DNA from: Marinomonas sp. SBI8L
GTDB taxonomy: Bacteria > Pseudomonadota > Gammaproteobacteria > Pseudomonadales > Marinomonadaceae
Assembly (NCBI RefSeq): GCF_001624705.1
Contig: NZ_JSEO01000004.1
Location: 62,001-126,000 of the forward strand
Length of the DNA stretch: 64,000 nt
Reading direction: 5' to 3'
The translations under genes were made by a program, and so were the position numbers. Each line of letters starts with the position of its first letter. Within the stretch, counting starts at the first letter, position 1. The notes under the pieces are model-generated. The model did not search any database and had not been told where the DNA came from. It worked only from the letters and a program-made list of their open reading frames with translations. Below, piece by piece: positions 53,657 through 63,357 of this stretch.

Positions 53657-55407
53657 TGACATTTTTTGATCTAATTTATTTTTCAGATCCCAATTACTTG
53701 ATTCTGATTGCTTTTGTTATTTTCCTCTACATAGTGAAGAAAGAAAACAAGGTTGAGCAAAATCAGCTGTCCAGCTTTATCGATGCCAAGTTACTTCGAC
53801 ATCTAGTGAGTGATAAATCAGGAAAACGCCTACCTAGTTGGGTTGGCATTGTGCTAGTTAGCCTGTTGATAGTTGGCATAGCCGGAATCAGCTGGGAGAA
53901 GAAGGTAGAAAAGAAATACATTACCCCAATGCAGACCATTCTCATACTTGACCAGTCTCTGTCCATGTACGCGACTGACATTAAGCCCAACCGCTTAACT
54001 CGGGTAAAACAAAAAGTACAAGACCTATTAGTTAGCATAAAAGAAGGCTACATTGCACTAACCGCTTATGCTGGCGATGCTTTTGTAATTAGTCCTTTTA
54101 GCCAAGATAAGTCGACCCTAAAACACTTTTTATTGGCCCTTGATCCACTTATCATGCCTCTCTATGGCAGCGATATCCAACAAGCCTTTAGCACTTCGCT
54201 CGGTCTTATCAGTGACCCAGCACAATATACAAACATCATTCTTTTTACAGATGACGTTAATGAAAGCGACTTTGCAAACATTAAACAGCAACTTTCAGGT
54301 TACAACGTAAAATTAAACATAATTGGTGTTGGTAGTAATGAAGGCGCCAGCATACTACTACCAGATGGTAATACTTTACGCACTTCAGCAGGCCAAGTAA
54401 TCGCGAAACTTCCTGTCAAAGAACTCAACCAGTTAGCCAGAGAGTTAGGGGCAAATTATTATTCTAGTGACCTATTACCAAGTGATATTGAAGCTATTTT
54501 ATCAACTCCGATTAGCAATCAAGATAAGGCAGTAGAAGCTAAAAGCCAATCTGTTGATTGGGTCGATAAAGGGCATTGGTTTGCTCTACCTTTTCTTATC
54601 TGGCTACTCTATCAATTTAGAGCTGGTGTCATGCTAGCACTATTTGTTGCTATTTTACCTTTCTCTCCTAAAGCAGATGCAATTGGTCTTGACTGGTTTT
54701 ACACCCAAGATCAAAAGGCACAAAAATTGGTTGATCAAGGAGACTGGGAATCTGCACAGGCATTATTTGAGAACCCAAAATGGCAAGCTGCCAGCCAATA
54801 CGCACTAGGTAATTATGATGCCGCAGCTGAACAGCTAAACCTCTTAAACGAGCAACAAAATTCAGCGAGTCTTGAATACAATAAAGGAAATAGCCTAGCG
54901 CTTGCAGGTAACTTAGATGATGCCATTGCCTCCTATAAAAACGCACTCAAAATTAAACCAGAATTCACAGAAGCCCAACAAAATTTAGACTATTTAGAAA
55001 AATTAAAACAAAACCAAGAGAAACAGCAAAACGAAAACAATCAACAATCTAAAGATGAAGAGCAAGAAAGCAAGGATCAAGATCAAGATCAAGACTCTCA
55101 ATCCAATTCTCAATCGGACCCAAGTAAAGAAAAGGATGAGCAAAATAAGCAAGAGGAAGAACAACAGCCTGAAAACTCGCCTGATCAAGATAATAAAGAC
55201 GCAACAACCCAAGAGCAGCAAGAGCAAACACCACCTAAACAAGAAGACGACCCGCTCACTTCAGAAGAACAAGTCGCTTTAAACCAGTGGATGAGGCAAA
55301 TTCAAGATGACCCAGGTGGGTTACTAAAAAGAAAGTTATGGTATTTACATCAGGAAAAACGAGCAGAAAATCGCTATAGACAACAGGATGGACTCCCAAT
55401 ATGGTAG
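53656..55407 (+). CDS. BatB-like VWA protein fused to TPR domain (BatB/BatC fusion) with acidic tail
   Basis: A 583-residue membrane protein. N-terminal helices (about 10-27 and 58-77), VWA domain about 90-290 with MIDAS residues in DQSLSM and FTDDVNE, further helices about 305-340, then tetratricopeptide repeats about 350-455 (LEYNKGNSLALAGNLDDAIA, ASYKNALKIKPEFTEAQQNL). Residues about 460-545 form a long low-complexity stretch rich in Gln, Asp, Glu and Lys, ending in a conserved-looking segment QVALNQWMRQIQDDPGGLLK. The fusion of BatB and BatC is common in gammaproteobacteria. It overlaps the BatA gene by one base and the BatD gene by seven. Confidence 0.94.
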   Translation: MTFFDLIYFSDPNYLILIAFVIFLYIVKKENKVEQNQLSSFIDAKLLRHLVSDKSGKRLPSWVGIVLVSLLIVGIAGISWEKKVEKKYITPMQTILILDQSLSMYATDIKPNRLTRVKQKVQDLLVSIKEGYIALTAYAGDAFVISPFSQDKSTLKHFLLALDPLIMPLYGSDIQQAFSTSLGLISDPAQYTNIILFTDDVNESDFANIKQQLSGYNVKLNIIGVGSNEGASILLPDGNTLRTSAGQVIAKLPVKELNQLARELGANYYSSDLLPSDIEAILSTPISNQDKAVEAKSQSVDWVDKGHWFALPFLIWLLYQFRAGVMLALFVAILPFSPKADAIGLDWFYTQDQKAQKLVDQGDWESAQALFENPKWQAASQYALGNYDAAAEQLNLLNEQQNSASLEYNKGNSLALAGNLDDAIASYKNALKIKPEFTEAQQNLDYLEKLKQNQEKQQNENNQQSKDEEQESKDQDQDQDSQSNSQSDPSKEKDEQNKQEEEQQPENSPDQDNKDATTQEQQEQTPPKQEDDPLTSEEQVALNQWMRQIQDDPGGLLKRKLWYLHQEKRAENRYRQQDGLPIW

Positions 55408-57239
55408 TAAATACATTTTTGATTTCACAGACTTTTTATAGCAAGAGTATTATGCTGCCAAAAACAGCCCTTTTAAGGGGATTAAATCTAACACTGTCTT
55501 TCATATTTTTACTTGTTAGCAGCAACCTATATGCAGCAAGCGTCACCGCGACCTTAGATAAACAAACAATTTATGAAAACGACGTAGTCCAATTAACCAT
55601 TAGAACCGACTTCCCTGAAACAGGCCAAGGGCCAGATTTAAGCGTATTAAAACGGGACTTTGAAGTATTAAGCCAGAGTCAGAATAGCCAATTCCGTTTT
55701 AATCTAGGTACGAGTCAATCTCTCAGTTTTTGGGTAATTTCGCTCATGCCAAAATCGACGGGAGATTTTGTTATCCCTGCAATTCAAGTCGGTAACCTAG
55801 CTTCTGAGCCAATCAAACTGAAGGTAAAAACAGCCCAACAACTTCTGGATGAAAACGGCAACCCACCTGTCATCATTGATTTAGAGGTGTCACAAGAGCA
55901 ACCTTATTTACAGCAAGAGCTTATTATTAGTTTGAAGCTGTATTCCGCATTTGCTCTGCAAAATGCCAATATTTCAACTCCAAACCACCCAAATCTTTTG
56001 ATCGAGAGGCTAGCTGACGACCAAATTCATTATGAAGAAGTCAACGGTACTCAATATCAGGTCATTACTCGTGATTATTTAGCTTTCCCTCAGCAAAGTG
56101 GTCAGTTAGAAATTCCTCCACAAAAAATCTCCGCAATGATTAACACCAATTTGGGGAGGCGCCTAATAAAAGCCCAGAGTAAAGCGATAAAGCTTGATGT
56201 TTTACCTATTCCTGCCAGTTATCCAAGTGATGATTGGTTACCTGCAACCCAAGTTAGCTTATCAAACTCTTTATCTCCAACGGCAGATGTAAAAGTTGGC
56301 GATACACTTATTTGGGAAATTGAAGCATTTGCGAAAGGCGCCTTACCAGAGCAAATGCCAGCTTTTGCTTATGCTAGCACACGAGATTATAAGCTTTACC
56401 CTCAGCCAGCTAAATTGAGTAGCCATAAATCTGACACAGGTATCACAGGAGAACAATCTATACGCATAGAAGTTGTACCAACCATACCTGGAAAGCTAAT
56501 ATTGCCAGAAATAGAAATTGTTTACTGGAATACAAAAACACGACAACTTGAACGTACTTACGCTGTTCCGCCTAGTGTAGAAGTTACTGGAATATCCCTT
56601 GTAGACCCCACAGGCAAAGGCAAAGCCCAGAAACTACTTGCACCTCAAACAGGATCAGTTGCGCCTATATCTTTAGCTAAGCCAGAAGAAAAAACGAAAT
56701 CTGATGAAACCGATATTTTAGAGGGTGAGGTTCAATTAACAACCCAAGAAACTGGCTCATCTTGGAGTGTAAAAAGCATCATAATAGCAATTCTATTATT
56801 CATCGCTGGAACAACCTTGATAAGTGCAACTTTTCTCATGCTGAAAAAGCGCAAAACAATTAATAGCGACAAACAAGAAGAAGTTCCAACATTACAAGTT
56901 TTCGCCCCTCTTAATACGCATGATGAAAAGACAGCATATCAAGAGCTAATCAATGCTTGTCAAAATCATGATCTAAAATCATTAAGAGGCAAATGCCTTG
57001 AGTGGGCAAGACACAGATGGGGTGAAGATAGAATAAATGGCCTTGATGATATTAAGCATTTAAGTGAATCAAGCAGCCTAAGCCAACTTATCATGGAAGC
57101 GGAATTAATTATGTATTCCAACACAGCTGCAACAGACTGGGATGGTAGTGACCTTGCAGATGCTTTAGAAGAGTTTTATAGCGGTGAGGCTAAACCAAGC
57201 CAATCGAGTAAACTAAAAACTTTATATCCAAACTTTTAA
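55401..57239 (+). CDS. BatD family protein
   Basis: A 612-residue envelope protein. Signal peptide: from ATG 55401 it is long, while a second ATG at 55452 gives MLPKTALLRGLNLTLSFIFL, a cleaner signal cleaved near NLYA-AS. The body consists of immunoglobulin-like beta domains (about 45-430: VTATLDKQTIYENDVVQLTI, FEVLSQSQNSQ). A transmembrane helix at about 457-477 and a cytosolic helical tail follow. BatD (Oxygen_tol) closes the operon and likely works with the two VWA proteins in a periplasmic complex. The following Dyp peroxidase gene starts 45 bp later and may share the transcript. Confidence 0.93.
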   Translation: MVVNTFLISQTFYSKSIMLPKTALLRGLNLTLSFIFLLVSSNLYAASVTATLDKQTIYENDVVQLTIRTDFPETGQGPDLSVLKRDFEVLSQSQNSQFRFNLGTSQSLSFWVISLMPKSTGDFVIPAIQVGNLASEPIKLKVKTAQQLLDENGNPPVIIDLEVSQEQPYLQQELIISLKLYSAFALQNANISTPNHPNLLIERLADDQIHYEEVNGTQYQVITRDYLAFPQQSGQLEIPPQKISAMINTNLGRRLIKAQSKAIKLDVLPIPASYPSDDWLPATQVSLSNSLSPTADVKVGDTLIWEIEAFAKGALPEQMPAFAYASTRDYKLYPQPAKLSSHKSDTGITGEQSIRIEVVPTIPGKLILPEIEIVYWNTKTRQLERTYAVPPSVEVTGISLVDPTGKGKAQKLLAPQTGSVAPISLAKPEEKTKSDETDILEGEVQLTTQETGSSWSVKSIIIAILLFIAGTTLISATFLMLKKRKTINSDKQEEVPTLQVFAPLNTHDEKTAYQELINACQNHDLKSLRGKCLEWARHRWGEDRINGLDDIKHLSESSSLSQLIMEAELIMYSNTAATDWDGSDLADALEEFYSGEAKPSQSSKLKTLYPNF

Positions 57240-57284
57240 CCTAATCAGCAGCACAAATGCTTTCGTGCTGCCTAGGAGTTTATT

Positions 57285-58202
57285 TTGTCAAACATTTATC
57301 AATCAGGCATTACAGCAGCAGCAAACACTGATGCCCTGTTTATTACGCTTAATGTCTTGCCGCATAAAAAAAACAACATTAAATCTCAGCTTAATAAGGC
57401 GCAGTCATTAATCTTTAAATTTCAACAAACCCATGCTGCTAGTAACCCTCATGGTGTTATTGCCATTGGTAGTGAATTTTGGCAAGAAATCTCCCCTAAT
57501 TCTCAGCCTAAAGAATTAACCTCATTTCCAGACATTCAATCGACTCCAGAAACGCCAGTCACACCTGTCGATCTACTTTTACACATTAGATCAAATCGAC
57601 GCGATCTAACTTATTTGCTAACCAAAGAAATCATGACACTTCTATCCGGCTATGTTGAGCTGGTTGAAGAAGTTTCGTGCTTTAGATATTTAGACAGCCG
57701 AGATCTAACTGGCTTTATTGATGGGACAGAGAACCCTGAAGGCAGCCAAAGAGCGAATGTTGCCTTGGTCAAAAAAGATGAGGATGCAGAATATGCAAAC
57801 GGCTCCTATATCCATTTACAACGCTTCATTCACAATCTTGAAAACTGGCAAAACCTAGCAGTAAAAGAGCAAGAAGACATAATAGGCAGAACTAAACAGG
57901 ATAACATTGAGTATAAAAGCGAAGATAAGCCTCTTACAGCTCATGTAAAACGCGCTTCAGCTAAAAGCAAGGATGGGCAAGGCCTAGAGATACTTCGTCA
58001 CAGCATGCCTTATGCAAACCTTTCTGAAGCAGGCTTATTATTTGCCAGTTATTGCAGTAGCCCTATTAACTTTAGCAAGATGCTAGAAAACATGATGCTA
58101 GGGGATGGATCCGGTCACACAGACAAACTCATGCAATATACCAAAGCAGTAACAGGACAAGCCTTCTTTGCCCCAAGCATTAGCTGGTTCGAACAAACTT
58201 AA
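57285..58202 (+). CDS. Dyp-type heme peroxidase
   Basis: A 305-residue peroxidase of the DyP family using H2O2 to oxidise dyes, phenolics or other unknown substrates. The start is a TTG with AGGAG six bases upstream; there is no ATG at this position. The signature GFIDGTENP (catalytic Asp) is at about 145-153; the proximal heme His is probably in ILRHSMPYA, and the distal Arg nearby (about 240). The C-terminal FSKMLENMMLGDGSGHTDKL and FFAPS are family-typical. No Tat signal, so the enzyme is cytosolic (class B-like). Confidence 0.94.
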   Translation: MSNIYQSGITAAANTDALFITLNVLPHKKNNIKSQLNKAQSLIFKFQQTHAASNPHGVIAIGSEFWQEISPNSQPKELTSFPDIQSTPETPVTPVDLLLHIRSNRRDLTYLLTKEIMTLLSGYVELVEEVSCFRYLDSRDLTGFIDGTENPEGSQRANVALVKKDEDAEYANGSYIHLQRFIHNLENWQNLAVKEQEDIIGRTKQDNIEYKSEDKPLTAHVKRASAKSKDGQGLEILRHSMPYANLSEAGLLFASYCSSPINFSKMLENMMLGDGSGHTDKLMQYTKAVTGQAFFAPSISWFEQT

Positions 58203-58214
58203 GCCTAAGTACTA

Positions 58215-58254
58215 GATATAAAAAAACCCATCATACGATGGGTTTTTTTATATC
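58215..58254. terminator. Bidirectional terminator between Dyp peroxidase and ppiD
   Basis: Perfect 18-bp stem (gatataaaaaaacccatc and complement, loop atac) with long A- and T-tracts, between convergent genes. Confidence 0.95.
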
Positions 58255-58312
58255 TCTTAATCACTTTTTAGGAAATGATTAAATCGTTAAAAGCATACTT
58301 TCTTTTAACTAA

Positions 58313-60148
58313 CTACCTTTCAACTACAGCAGCACTTTCTAACGCTGCTTGGTGAGCAGCAATTGTCTGAGACACACCACTTTGATTCAGATAACGCTCA
58401 ATATAATCACGTTGAGCTTCATCTTCACCCGCATCACCATCCTGAACTTGCAATAAGCTGATCAATACCAGATCGCCGTCATTTAAAGCTTCAACCTTAG
58501 TTGTCGCTTCTTCGCCTTGTGGGCGCGCCATTCTGAAAACAATTTCACTGATATCATCACGACCACGACTCGCAAGCTCTACATGTGTCCAGCTAGACTT
58601 ATCTTGCGCTGACATAAGAGTATCAGCTTTAAGTCTTAGACTTGCTGTAGCTTTTTCTCTAAGAAGAATTGACTGTACATCCTGCTTAGCTTCATCAAGG
58701 TTCATATCAGATTGTGCTTTATGCTCATTGATACGAACGATAGCGACCTGCTCTTCATTAAGCTCAATCAAACCACTATTCAGCTCATCCTCAAGTAATT
58801 CAGGACTAAAAGCAGCCGCGATTGCTTGGGCATTAGATGAAATTAGCTCAGCACCACCCTGCCTGCCAAACCAGTCAGAATGCATGATGTTAACATTATA
58901 CTCTGAAGCCAATGTATTTAGATCGTCGCTAGCATACGCAAGATCTGTAATATCTTCCTGCGCACCAAGCAAAGCATCTTGAGCTTTACGGTCAACAATC
59001 TCTTGCTTAAGTTCTGGCTCTAGCTCAGCCAATGTTGGTGTATCAACATTACTGATCTCTCTAAGTTCAATCAAATGGAAGCCGAACTCAGTTTCAACAA
59101 CGGCAGAAACTTGATCTACAACCATGCTAAATAGCACATTCTCAAACTCAGGAACCATCATACCAGGGCTTACATAACCAAGATCACCACCGTTATTTTT
59201 AGAACCTAAATCATCTGAATATTCTTTTGCCAAGACTTCAAATTTAGTACCAGAGTCAATCTTAGCTTTAATCTCTTCCGCTAAAGCTCGTGCTTGATCA
59301 TCATCACGATCAGCATTAGTTTCAATCAAAATATGAGACGCTAAACGCTCTTCCTGAGGAGCCCCAGATGTAGCCGCTTGATAAGCTTGCTCCAACTCGG
59401 TTGCGGATACACTCACTTTGTTTTGAAAATCAACAGATGAAATAATGACGTAATCTAACTTAACCTGCTCTGGGTTCTGAAAAGATTCTGTATTTTCATC
59501 GAAGTATTTCTTAATTTCAGCATCTGTTACTTGAGTAGCTTCAACTTCGTTTGCTAAAGAGAAACGAACATAGTCATAGCTACGTTGCTGATTTTGCAGC
59601 TTTAAAACCTGATCTACCTGATTCGCCAACACAAAATCAGAGCTGGATAAAGCGATACGACCTTGCTGAAGCAAGATGTCCTGTTTAATTCTTTGTTTAA
59701 ATGCCAAAGGTGTATAACCTAAGGTTTGAATAAAGTTTAGATACTTATTCTGATCAAACTGACCATCAGTTTGGAACTGCTCAGCCTGAACAAGGTATTG
59801 ATCAACTTGCGCATCTGACACAGCTAAATTCATTTCATTAGCGTTATTTGTCAAAACAGCTCTTTGAATAAGCTCTTCCAATGCACGACGTTGTAATAGT
59901 GTATCTTCCAATAATGCAGGGTCAATTTGACCGCCCATCATTGAAATTAATTGACGTCTTTGTATTTCTGCAGATTGTAACAATTCAGTTCTTGTTATCT
60001 CTACGCCATCTACTTCAGCTACCGTATCTGATGTAGTAAAACCTGTTACAAGCGCATCCACCCCAAACAGAGCGAAAGTCACTACGATAAAACCTATGAT
60101 TATCTTTACGACAATACCTTGTGACTTATCTCTTATATCTTGGAGCAT
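58313..60148 (-). CDS. ppiD: Periplasmic folding chaperone PpiD (SurA/PpiC type)
   Basis: A 611-residue inner-membrane-anchored chaperone acting near the Sec translocon. One N-terminal transmembrane helix (about 14-33, IVVKIIIGFIVVTFALFGVD), SurA-N-like helical domain about 38-190, a parvulin PPIase domain about 260-360 (RLASHILIETN, NGGDLGYVSPGMMVPEFE, FGFHLIEL), then a C-terminal helical part. GGAGG stands before the ATG. Follows hupB and tRNA-Asp in the same direction, the order usual in Pseudomonas and relatives. Confidence 0.96.
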   Translation of the reverse strand: MLQDIRDKSQGIVVKIIIGFIVVTFALFGVDALVTGFTTSDTVAEVDGVEITRTELLQSAEIQRRQLISMMGGQIDPALLEDTLLQRRALEELIQRAVLTNNANEMNLAVSDAQVDQYLVQAEQFQTDGQFDQNKYLNFIQTLGYTPLAFKQRIKQDILLQQGRIALSSSDFVLANQVDQVLKLQNQQRSYDYVRFSLANEVEATQVTDAEIKKYFDENTESFQNPEQVKLDYVIISSVDFQNKVSVSATELEQAYQAATSGAPQEERLASHILIETNADRDDDQARALAEEIKAKIDSGTKFEVLAKEYSDDLGSKNNGGDLGYVSPGMMVPEFENVLFSMVVDQVSAVVETEFGFHLIELREISNVDTPTLAELEPELKQEIVDRKAQDALLGAQEDITDLAYASDDLNTLASEYNVNIMHSDWFGRQGGAELISSNAQAIAAAFSPELLEDELNSGLIELNEEQVAIVRINEHKAQSDMNLDEAKQDVQSILLREKATASLRLKADTLMSAQDKSSWTHVELASRGRDDISEIVFRMARPQGEEATTKVEALNDGDLVLISLLQVQDGDAGEDEAQRDYIERYLNQSGVSQTIAAHQAALESAAVVER

Positions 60149-60175
60149 GTTGCCTCCGTGTTAAGTTATGACTAT

Positions 60176-60214
60176 ATAAAAAAGGGTGTACCCCTGGTAA
60201 GGAGCACACCCTTT
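60176..60214 (-). terminator. Terminator after tRNA-Asp
   Basis: Stem aaagggtgt (60181-60189) with its complement (60206-60214), followed on the minus strand by a T-run, eight bases past the tRNA 3' end and just before the ppiD start. Confidence 0.85.
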
Positions 60215-60221
60215 CGTTTAA

Positions 60222-60298
60222 TGGCGGAACAGACGAGACTCGAACTCGCGACCCCCTGCGTGACAGGCAGGTATTCTAACCAACTGAACTACTGCTCC
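60222..60298 (-). tRNA. tRNA-Asp (anticodon GTC)
   Basis: A 77-base tRNA including an encoded CCA. The acceptor stem GGAGCAG pairs with CTGTTCC; the D-loop has AGTTGGTTAGA; the anticodon arm CCTGC-CTGTCAC-GCAGG shows GTC; the T arm has GTTCGAGTC. It lies between hupB and ppiD in the same direction. Confidence 0.98.
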
Positions 60299-60308
60299 TA
60301 AAACTCAC

Positions 60309-60581
60309 TTAGTTAACTGAGTCTTTAAGGCCTTTACCCGCTTTAAAACCAGGAACTTTAGCCGCTTTAATAGCAATTTCTTCGCCAGTTTGTGGATTAC
60401 GACCAGTACGAGCAGCACGATCTTTAACTGCAAATGTACCAAAGCCAACTAGTGTTACTTGGTCGCCTTTAGCTAGTGCGCCAGTGATTGCTTCAAGTGT
60501 TGCGTCTAGAGCATTACCTGCAGCCGCTTTTGAAAGATCAGCAGATGCTGCAATTGCATCAATAAGTTCAGATTTATTCAC
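60309..60581 (-). CDS. hupB: DNA-binding protein HU-beta
   Basis: A 90-residue nucleoid protein that bends and compacts DNA as a dimer. It shows the full HU fold: [20 protein letters not shown], the [21 protein letters not shown] region whose arm inserts in the minor groove, and a C-terminal [16 protein letters not shown]. The start is a GTG with AGGGG six bases upstream. Sits between lon and tRNA-Asp, as in other gammaproteobacteria. Confidence 0.98.
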   Translation of the reverse strand: MNKSELIDAIAASADLSKAAAGNALDATLEAITGALAKGDQVTLVGFGTFAVKDRAARTGRNPQTGEEIAIKAAKVPGFKAGKGLKDSVN

Positions 60582-60695
60582 GTTGTACCCCTTCAGTATT
60601 CTCGTGGTTCCTTAGTATTATTATCAGCATACTAATGCTGTAAGGTTGAGCATTTATACAAGCCCAACCCACTCCATGTCAATACAGAGTTTGAC

Positions 60696-63086
60696 CTAAT
60701 GATGACTCACAGCTTCTTGTTCATCAACAGTTTTTTCAGCCTTTGAAGGACTTTCTGCTGTTTTTGGTGAAGGAATATACTCTAAAGCCACATCCAGCAC
60801 CTCATCGATCCACTTAACTGGCACGATTTCGATATCAGACTTTATATTATCCGGAATCTCTTTTAAATCACGAGTATTTTCGTGAGGAATAATAACGGTC
60901 TTAATACCACCTCTATGCGCAGCTAAGAGCTTCTCTTTAAGCCCTCCTATTGGTAAGACCTCACCACGAAGTGTAATCTCACCAGTCATGGCTACAGAGG
61001 CCTTCACAGGGACTTTAGCAAGCACTGACACAATCGCTGTACACATTGCTATACCTGCACTTGGGCCATCTTTAGGAGTCGCTCCTTCAGGCACATGCAC
61101 ATGCAAATCGACTTTCTCATGAAAGTCCTCTGCAATCCCTAAACCTAATGCTCGACTACGAACAACAGTTAATGCAGCTTGAATGGATTCTTGCATCACA
61201 TCACCCAAAGAACCCGTCTTAACATGGCGTCCTTTACCCGCCATTCCAGCAGCCTCAATCGTAAGCAATTCACCACCAACTGAGGTCCAAGCTAAGCCTG
61301 TTACTTGGCCAATTTGGTTCTTATCCTCTGCTTTTCCGTAGCTAAAGCGCTTCACGCCAGAAAAGTCTTCTAGGTTGTCTTTAGTCACAGAAATTGCATT
61401 TTTATTTTTGTTTAAAGCCTGTTGTTTCACAACACGGCGACAAACTTTGCTTAATTCTCGCTCTAATCCTCGCACACCAGCTTCCTTGGTGTAGTAACGA
61501 ATTAGGTCCATTAAAGCCTCATCTGAGACCTCAATTTCATGATTTTTTAAGCCTGCCAATTTAATTTGTTTAGGCAGTAAATATCTTAATGCTATGTTTA
61601 ATTTCTCATCTTCGGTATAACCAGGAATACGAATAACTTCCATACGATCCAACAATGGACCAGGAATATTCATACTGTTAGATGTACAAATAAACATCAC
61701 ATCTGACAAGTCATAATCAACTTCTAAGTAGTGATCATTAAAAGTGTGATTTTGCTCAGGATCTAGCACTTCTAGTAAAGCTGATGCAGGGTCGCCACGT
61801 TGATCCATACCCATTTTGTCAATTTCATCTAACAAGAACAGAGGATTTTTCACTTTTACTTTAGCTAACTTCTGCAAAAGTTTACCCGGCATAGAGCCAA
61901 TATAAGTACGTCTATGACCACGAATTTCAGCTTCATCACGCACACCACCAAGTGACATACGCACATACTTACGGTTAACCGCCTTAGCAATTGACTGCCC
62001 TAATGAAGTCTTACCAACACCTGGAGGCCCCACTAGACAAAGCACAGGACCTTTTACCTTTTTAACCCTTTGTTGAACTGCCAAGAACTCTAAAATACGC
62101 TCTTTCACGTCCTCAAGGCCATAATGGTCTTGATTCAAAACTTTCTCAGCATAAGCAAGATCATTTCTTACCTTACTTCTCTGTTTCCAAGGTAAAGATA
62201 GAAGCCAATCAATATAACCACGAACAACAGTTGCTTCAGCTGACATAGGCGACATCATTCGTAGCTTTTTAAGCTCTGCATCGGCCTTTTCCACAGCCTC
62301 TTTACTCATGCCTGATTCTTGAATTTTATCTTGCAGTATATCTAGCTCATTACTACCTTCATCCATGTCACCAAGTTCTTTTTGAATCGCCTTCATCTGC
62401 TCATTCAAATAGTACTCACGCTGACTTTTTTCCATCTGTTTTTTCACGCGGCTACGAATACTCTTTTCAAGATGGGCAATATCAAGTTCACCATCCATTA
62501 AAGCGATTAGGTATTCACCACGTTCGATTAAAGAGGCAGCCTCAAGTAATTGCTGCTTATCTTCAAGCTTAAGGCTCATATGGCCTGCAATACTGTCAAT
62601 CAAAGAGCCCAGCTCTTCAATTGCTTTAACAGAGGTAACAACTTCACTTGGTATCTTCTTGCTACCAGAGACATACTCATCAAGCTGCTTTAATAAAGCC
62701 GCACGCATAGGACCATAATCAGTGCCAGCCTCCTCAACAGCTTCCTCCATTGGAATGACTTTCGCATTAACAAACTCACCTTCATCTTCAAGGCTGGATA
62801 GCTTTGCTCTTACACCACCTTCCACTAATACTTTTACTGTGCCATCAGGAAGACGTAAAAGCTGCATCACCTTCGCTGTGGTGCCTATCTCATACAAATC
62901 TTCTTTCTCAGGGTTATCTTTAGAAGCATCTTGCTGAGCAACAAGAAAGACATGCTTGTCATTTTCCATTGCTTTTTCTAAAGCTGCGATAGATTTAGCC
63001 CGCCCGACAAACAAAGGCAATACCATGTGTGGATAAACAACCACATCACGTAAAGGCAACATTGGTAAAGTTAACATTTCAGACAT
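60696..63086 (-). CDS. lon: ATP-dependent protease Lon
   Basis: Main cytosolic quality-control protease, 796 residues. N-terminal LonN domain about 5-195 ([20 protein letters not shown]), coiled-coil about 200-310, AAA+ about 350-580 with Walker [10 protein letters not shown] and Walker [12 protein letters not shown], and a protease domain about 590-770 with the catalytic Ser in [11 protein letters not shown] and Lys in [10 protein letters not shown]. The start at 63086 follows GGAA by six bases; a TTG at 63098 is in frame but less likely. A terminator separates it from clpX, and a heat-shock-like promoter precedes it. Confidence 0.98.
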   Translation of the reverse strand: MSEMLTLPMLPLRDVVVYPHMVLPLFVGRAKSIAALEKAMENDKHVFLVAQQDASKDNPEKEDLYEIGTTAKVMQLLRLPDGTVKVLVEGGVRAKLSSLEDEGEFVNAKVIPMEEAVEEAGTDYGPMRAALLKQLDEYVSGSKKIPSEVVTSVKAIEELGSLIDSIAGHMSLKLEDKQQLLEAASLIERGEYLIALMDGELDIAHLEKSIRSRVKKQMEKSQREYYLNEQMKAIQKELGDMDEGSNELDILQDKIQESGMSKEAVEKADAELKKLRMMSPMSAEATVVRGYIDWLLSLPWKQRSKVRNDLAYAEKVLNQDHYGLEDVKERILEFLAVQQRVKKVKGPVLCLVGPPGVGKTSLGQSIAKAVNRKYVRMSLGGVRDEAEIRGHRRTYIGSMPGKLLQKLAKVKVKNPLFLLDEIDKMGMDQRGDPASALLEVLDPEQNHTFNDHYLEVDYDLSDVMFICTSNSMNIPGPLLDRMEVIRIPGYTEDEKLNIALRYLLPKQIKLAGLKNHEIEVSDEALMDLIRYYTKEAGVRGLERELSKVCRRVVKQQALNKNKNAISVTKDNLEDFSGVKRFSYGKAEDKNQIGQVTGLAWTSVGGELLTIEAAGMAGKGRHVKTGSLGDVMQESIQAALTVVRSRALGLGIAEDFHEKVDLHVHVPEGATPKDGPSAGIAMCTAIVSVLAKVPVKASVAMTGEITLRGEVLPIGGLKEKLLAAHRGGIKTVIIPHENTRDLKEIPDNIKSDIEIVPVKWIDEVLDVALEYIPSPKTAESPSKAEKTVDEQEAVSHH

Positions 63087-63144
63087 AATAGGTTCCAATT
63101 AGTGCGCATAAATATAAAGGCGCTTATATCAAGTTATCCAGAAG

Positions 63145-63172
63145 ACATAAGGGCAGGATGTAAAAAAACAAG
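63145..63172 (-). promoter_or_regulatory. Candidate sigma-32 promoter of lon
   Basis: On the minus strand CTTGTTT (63166-63172), a 12-base spacer and CCCTTATGT (63145-63153) resemble the heat-shock consensus CTTGAAA-N11-16-CCCCATnT. Lon is a classic heat-shock gene, but the match is partial. Confidence 0.4.
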
Positions 63173-63281
63173 CTCTTAAGGATGACAAATGTAAAATGCA
63201 TTAATTTAATATAGTAAAGAATACTAGATTGACTGACATAGCGCTTATTGTAAAGTGCATAACCTCACTCCATAAACAAAA

Positions 63282-63311
63282 AAAAGGCCATACAATAAAG
63301 TATGACCTTTT
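63282..63311 (-). terminator. Terminator between clpX and lon
   Basis: 12-bp stem (aaaaggccatac with gtatgacctttt, one G-T pair, loop aataaa) followed by eight T on the minus strand, so clpX and lon are separate transcripts. Confidence 0.85.
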
Positions 63312-63357
63312 CTTAAAACTCGAACAAAAACAGTATAATAAAAGCTAAATTAGCTCA

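Noticed and set aside
55003-55242. Leu-rich antisense frames opposite the BatB/BatC fusion gene
   Set aside because: They are the reverse of the Gln/Asp/Glu/Lys low-complexity segment, which gives long hydrophobic antisense frames by composition alone.
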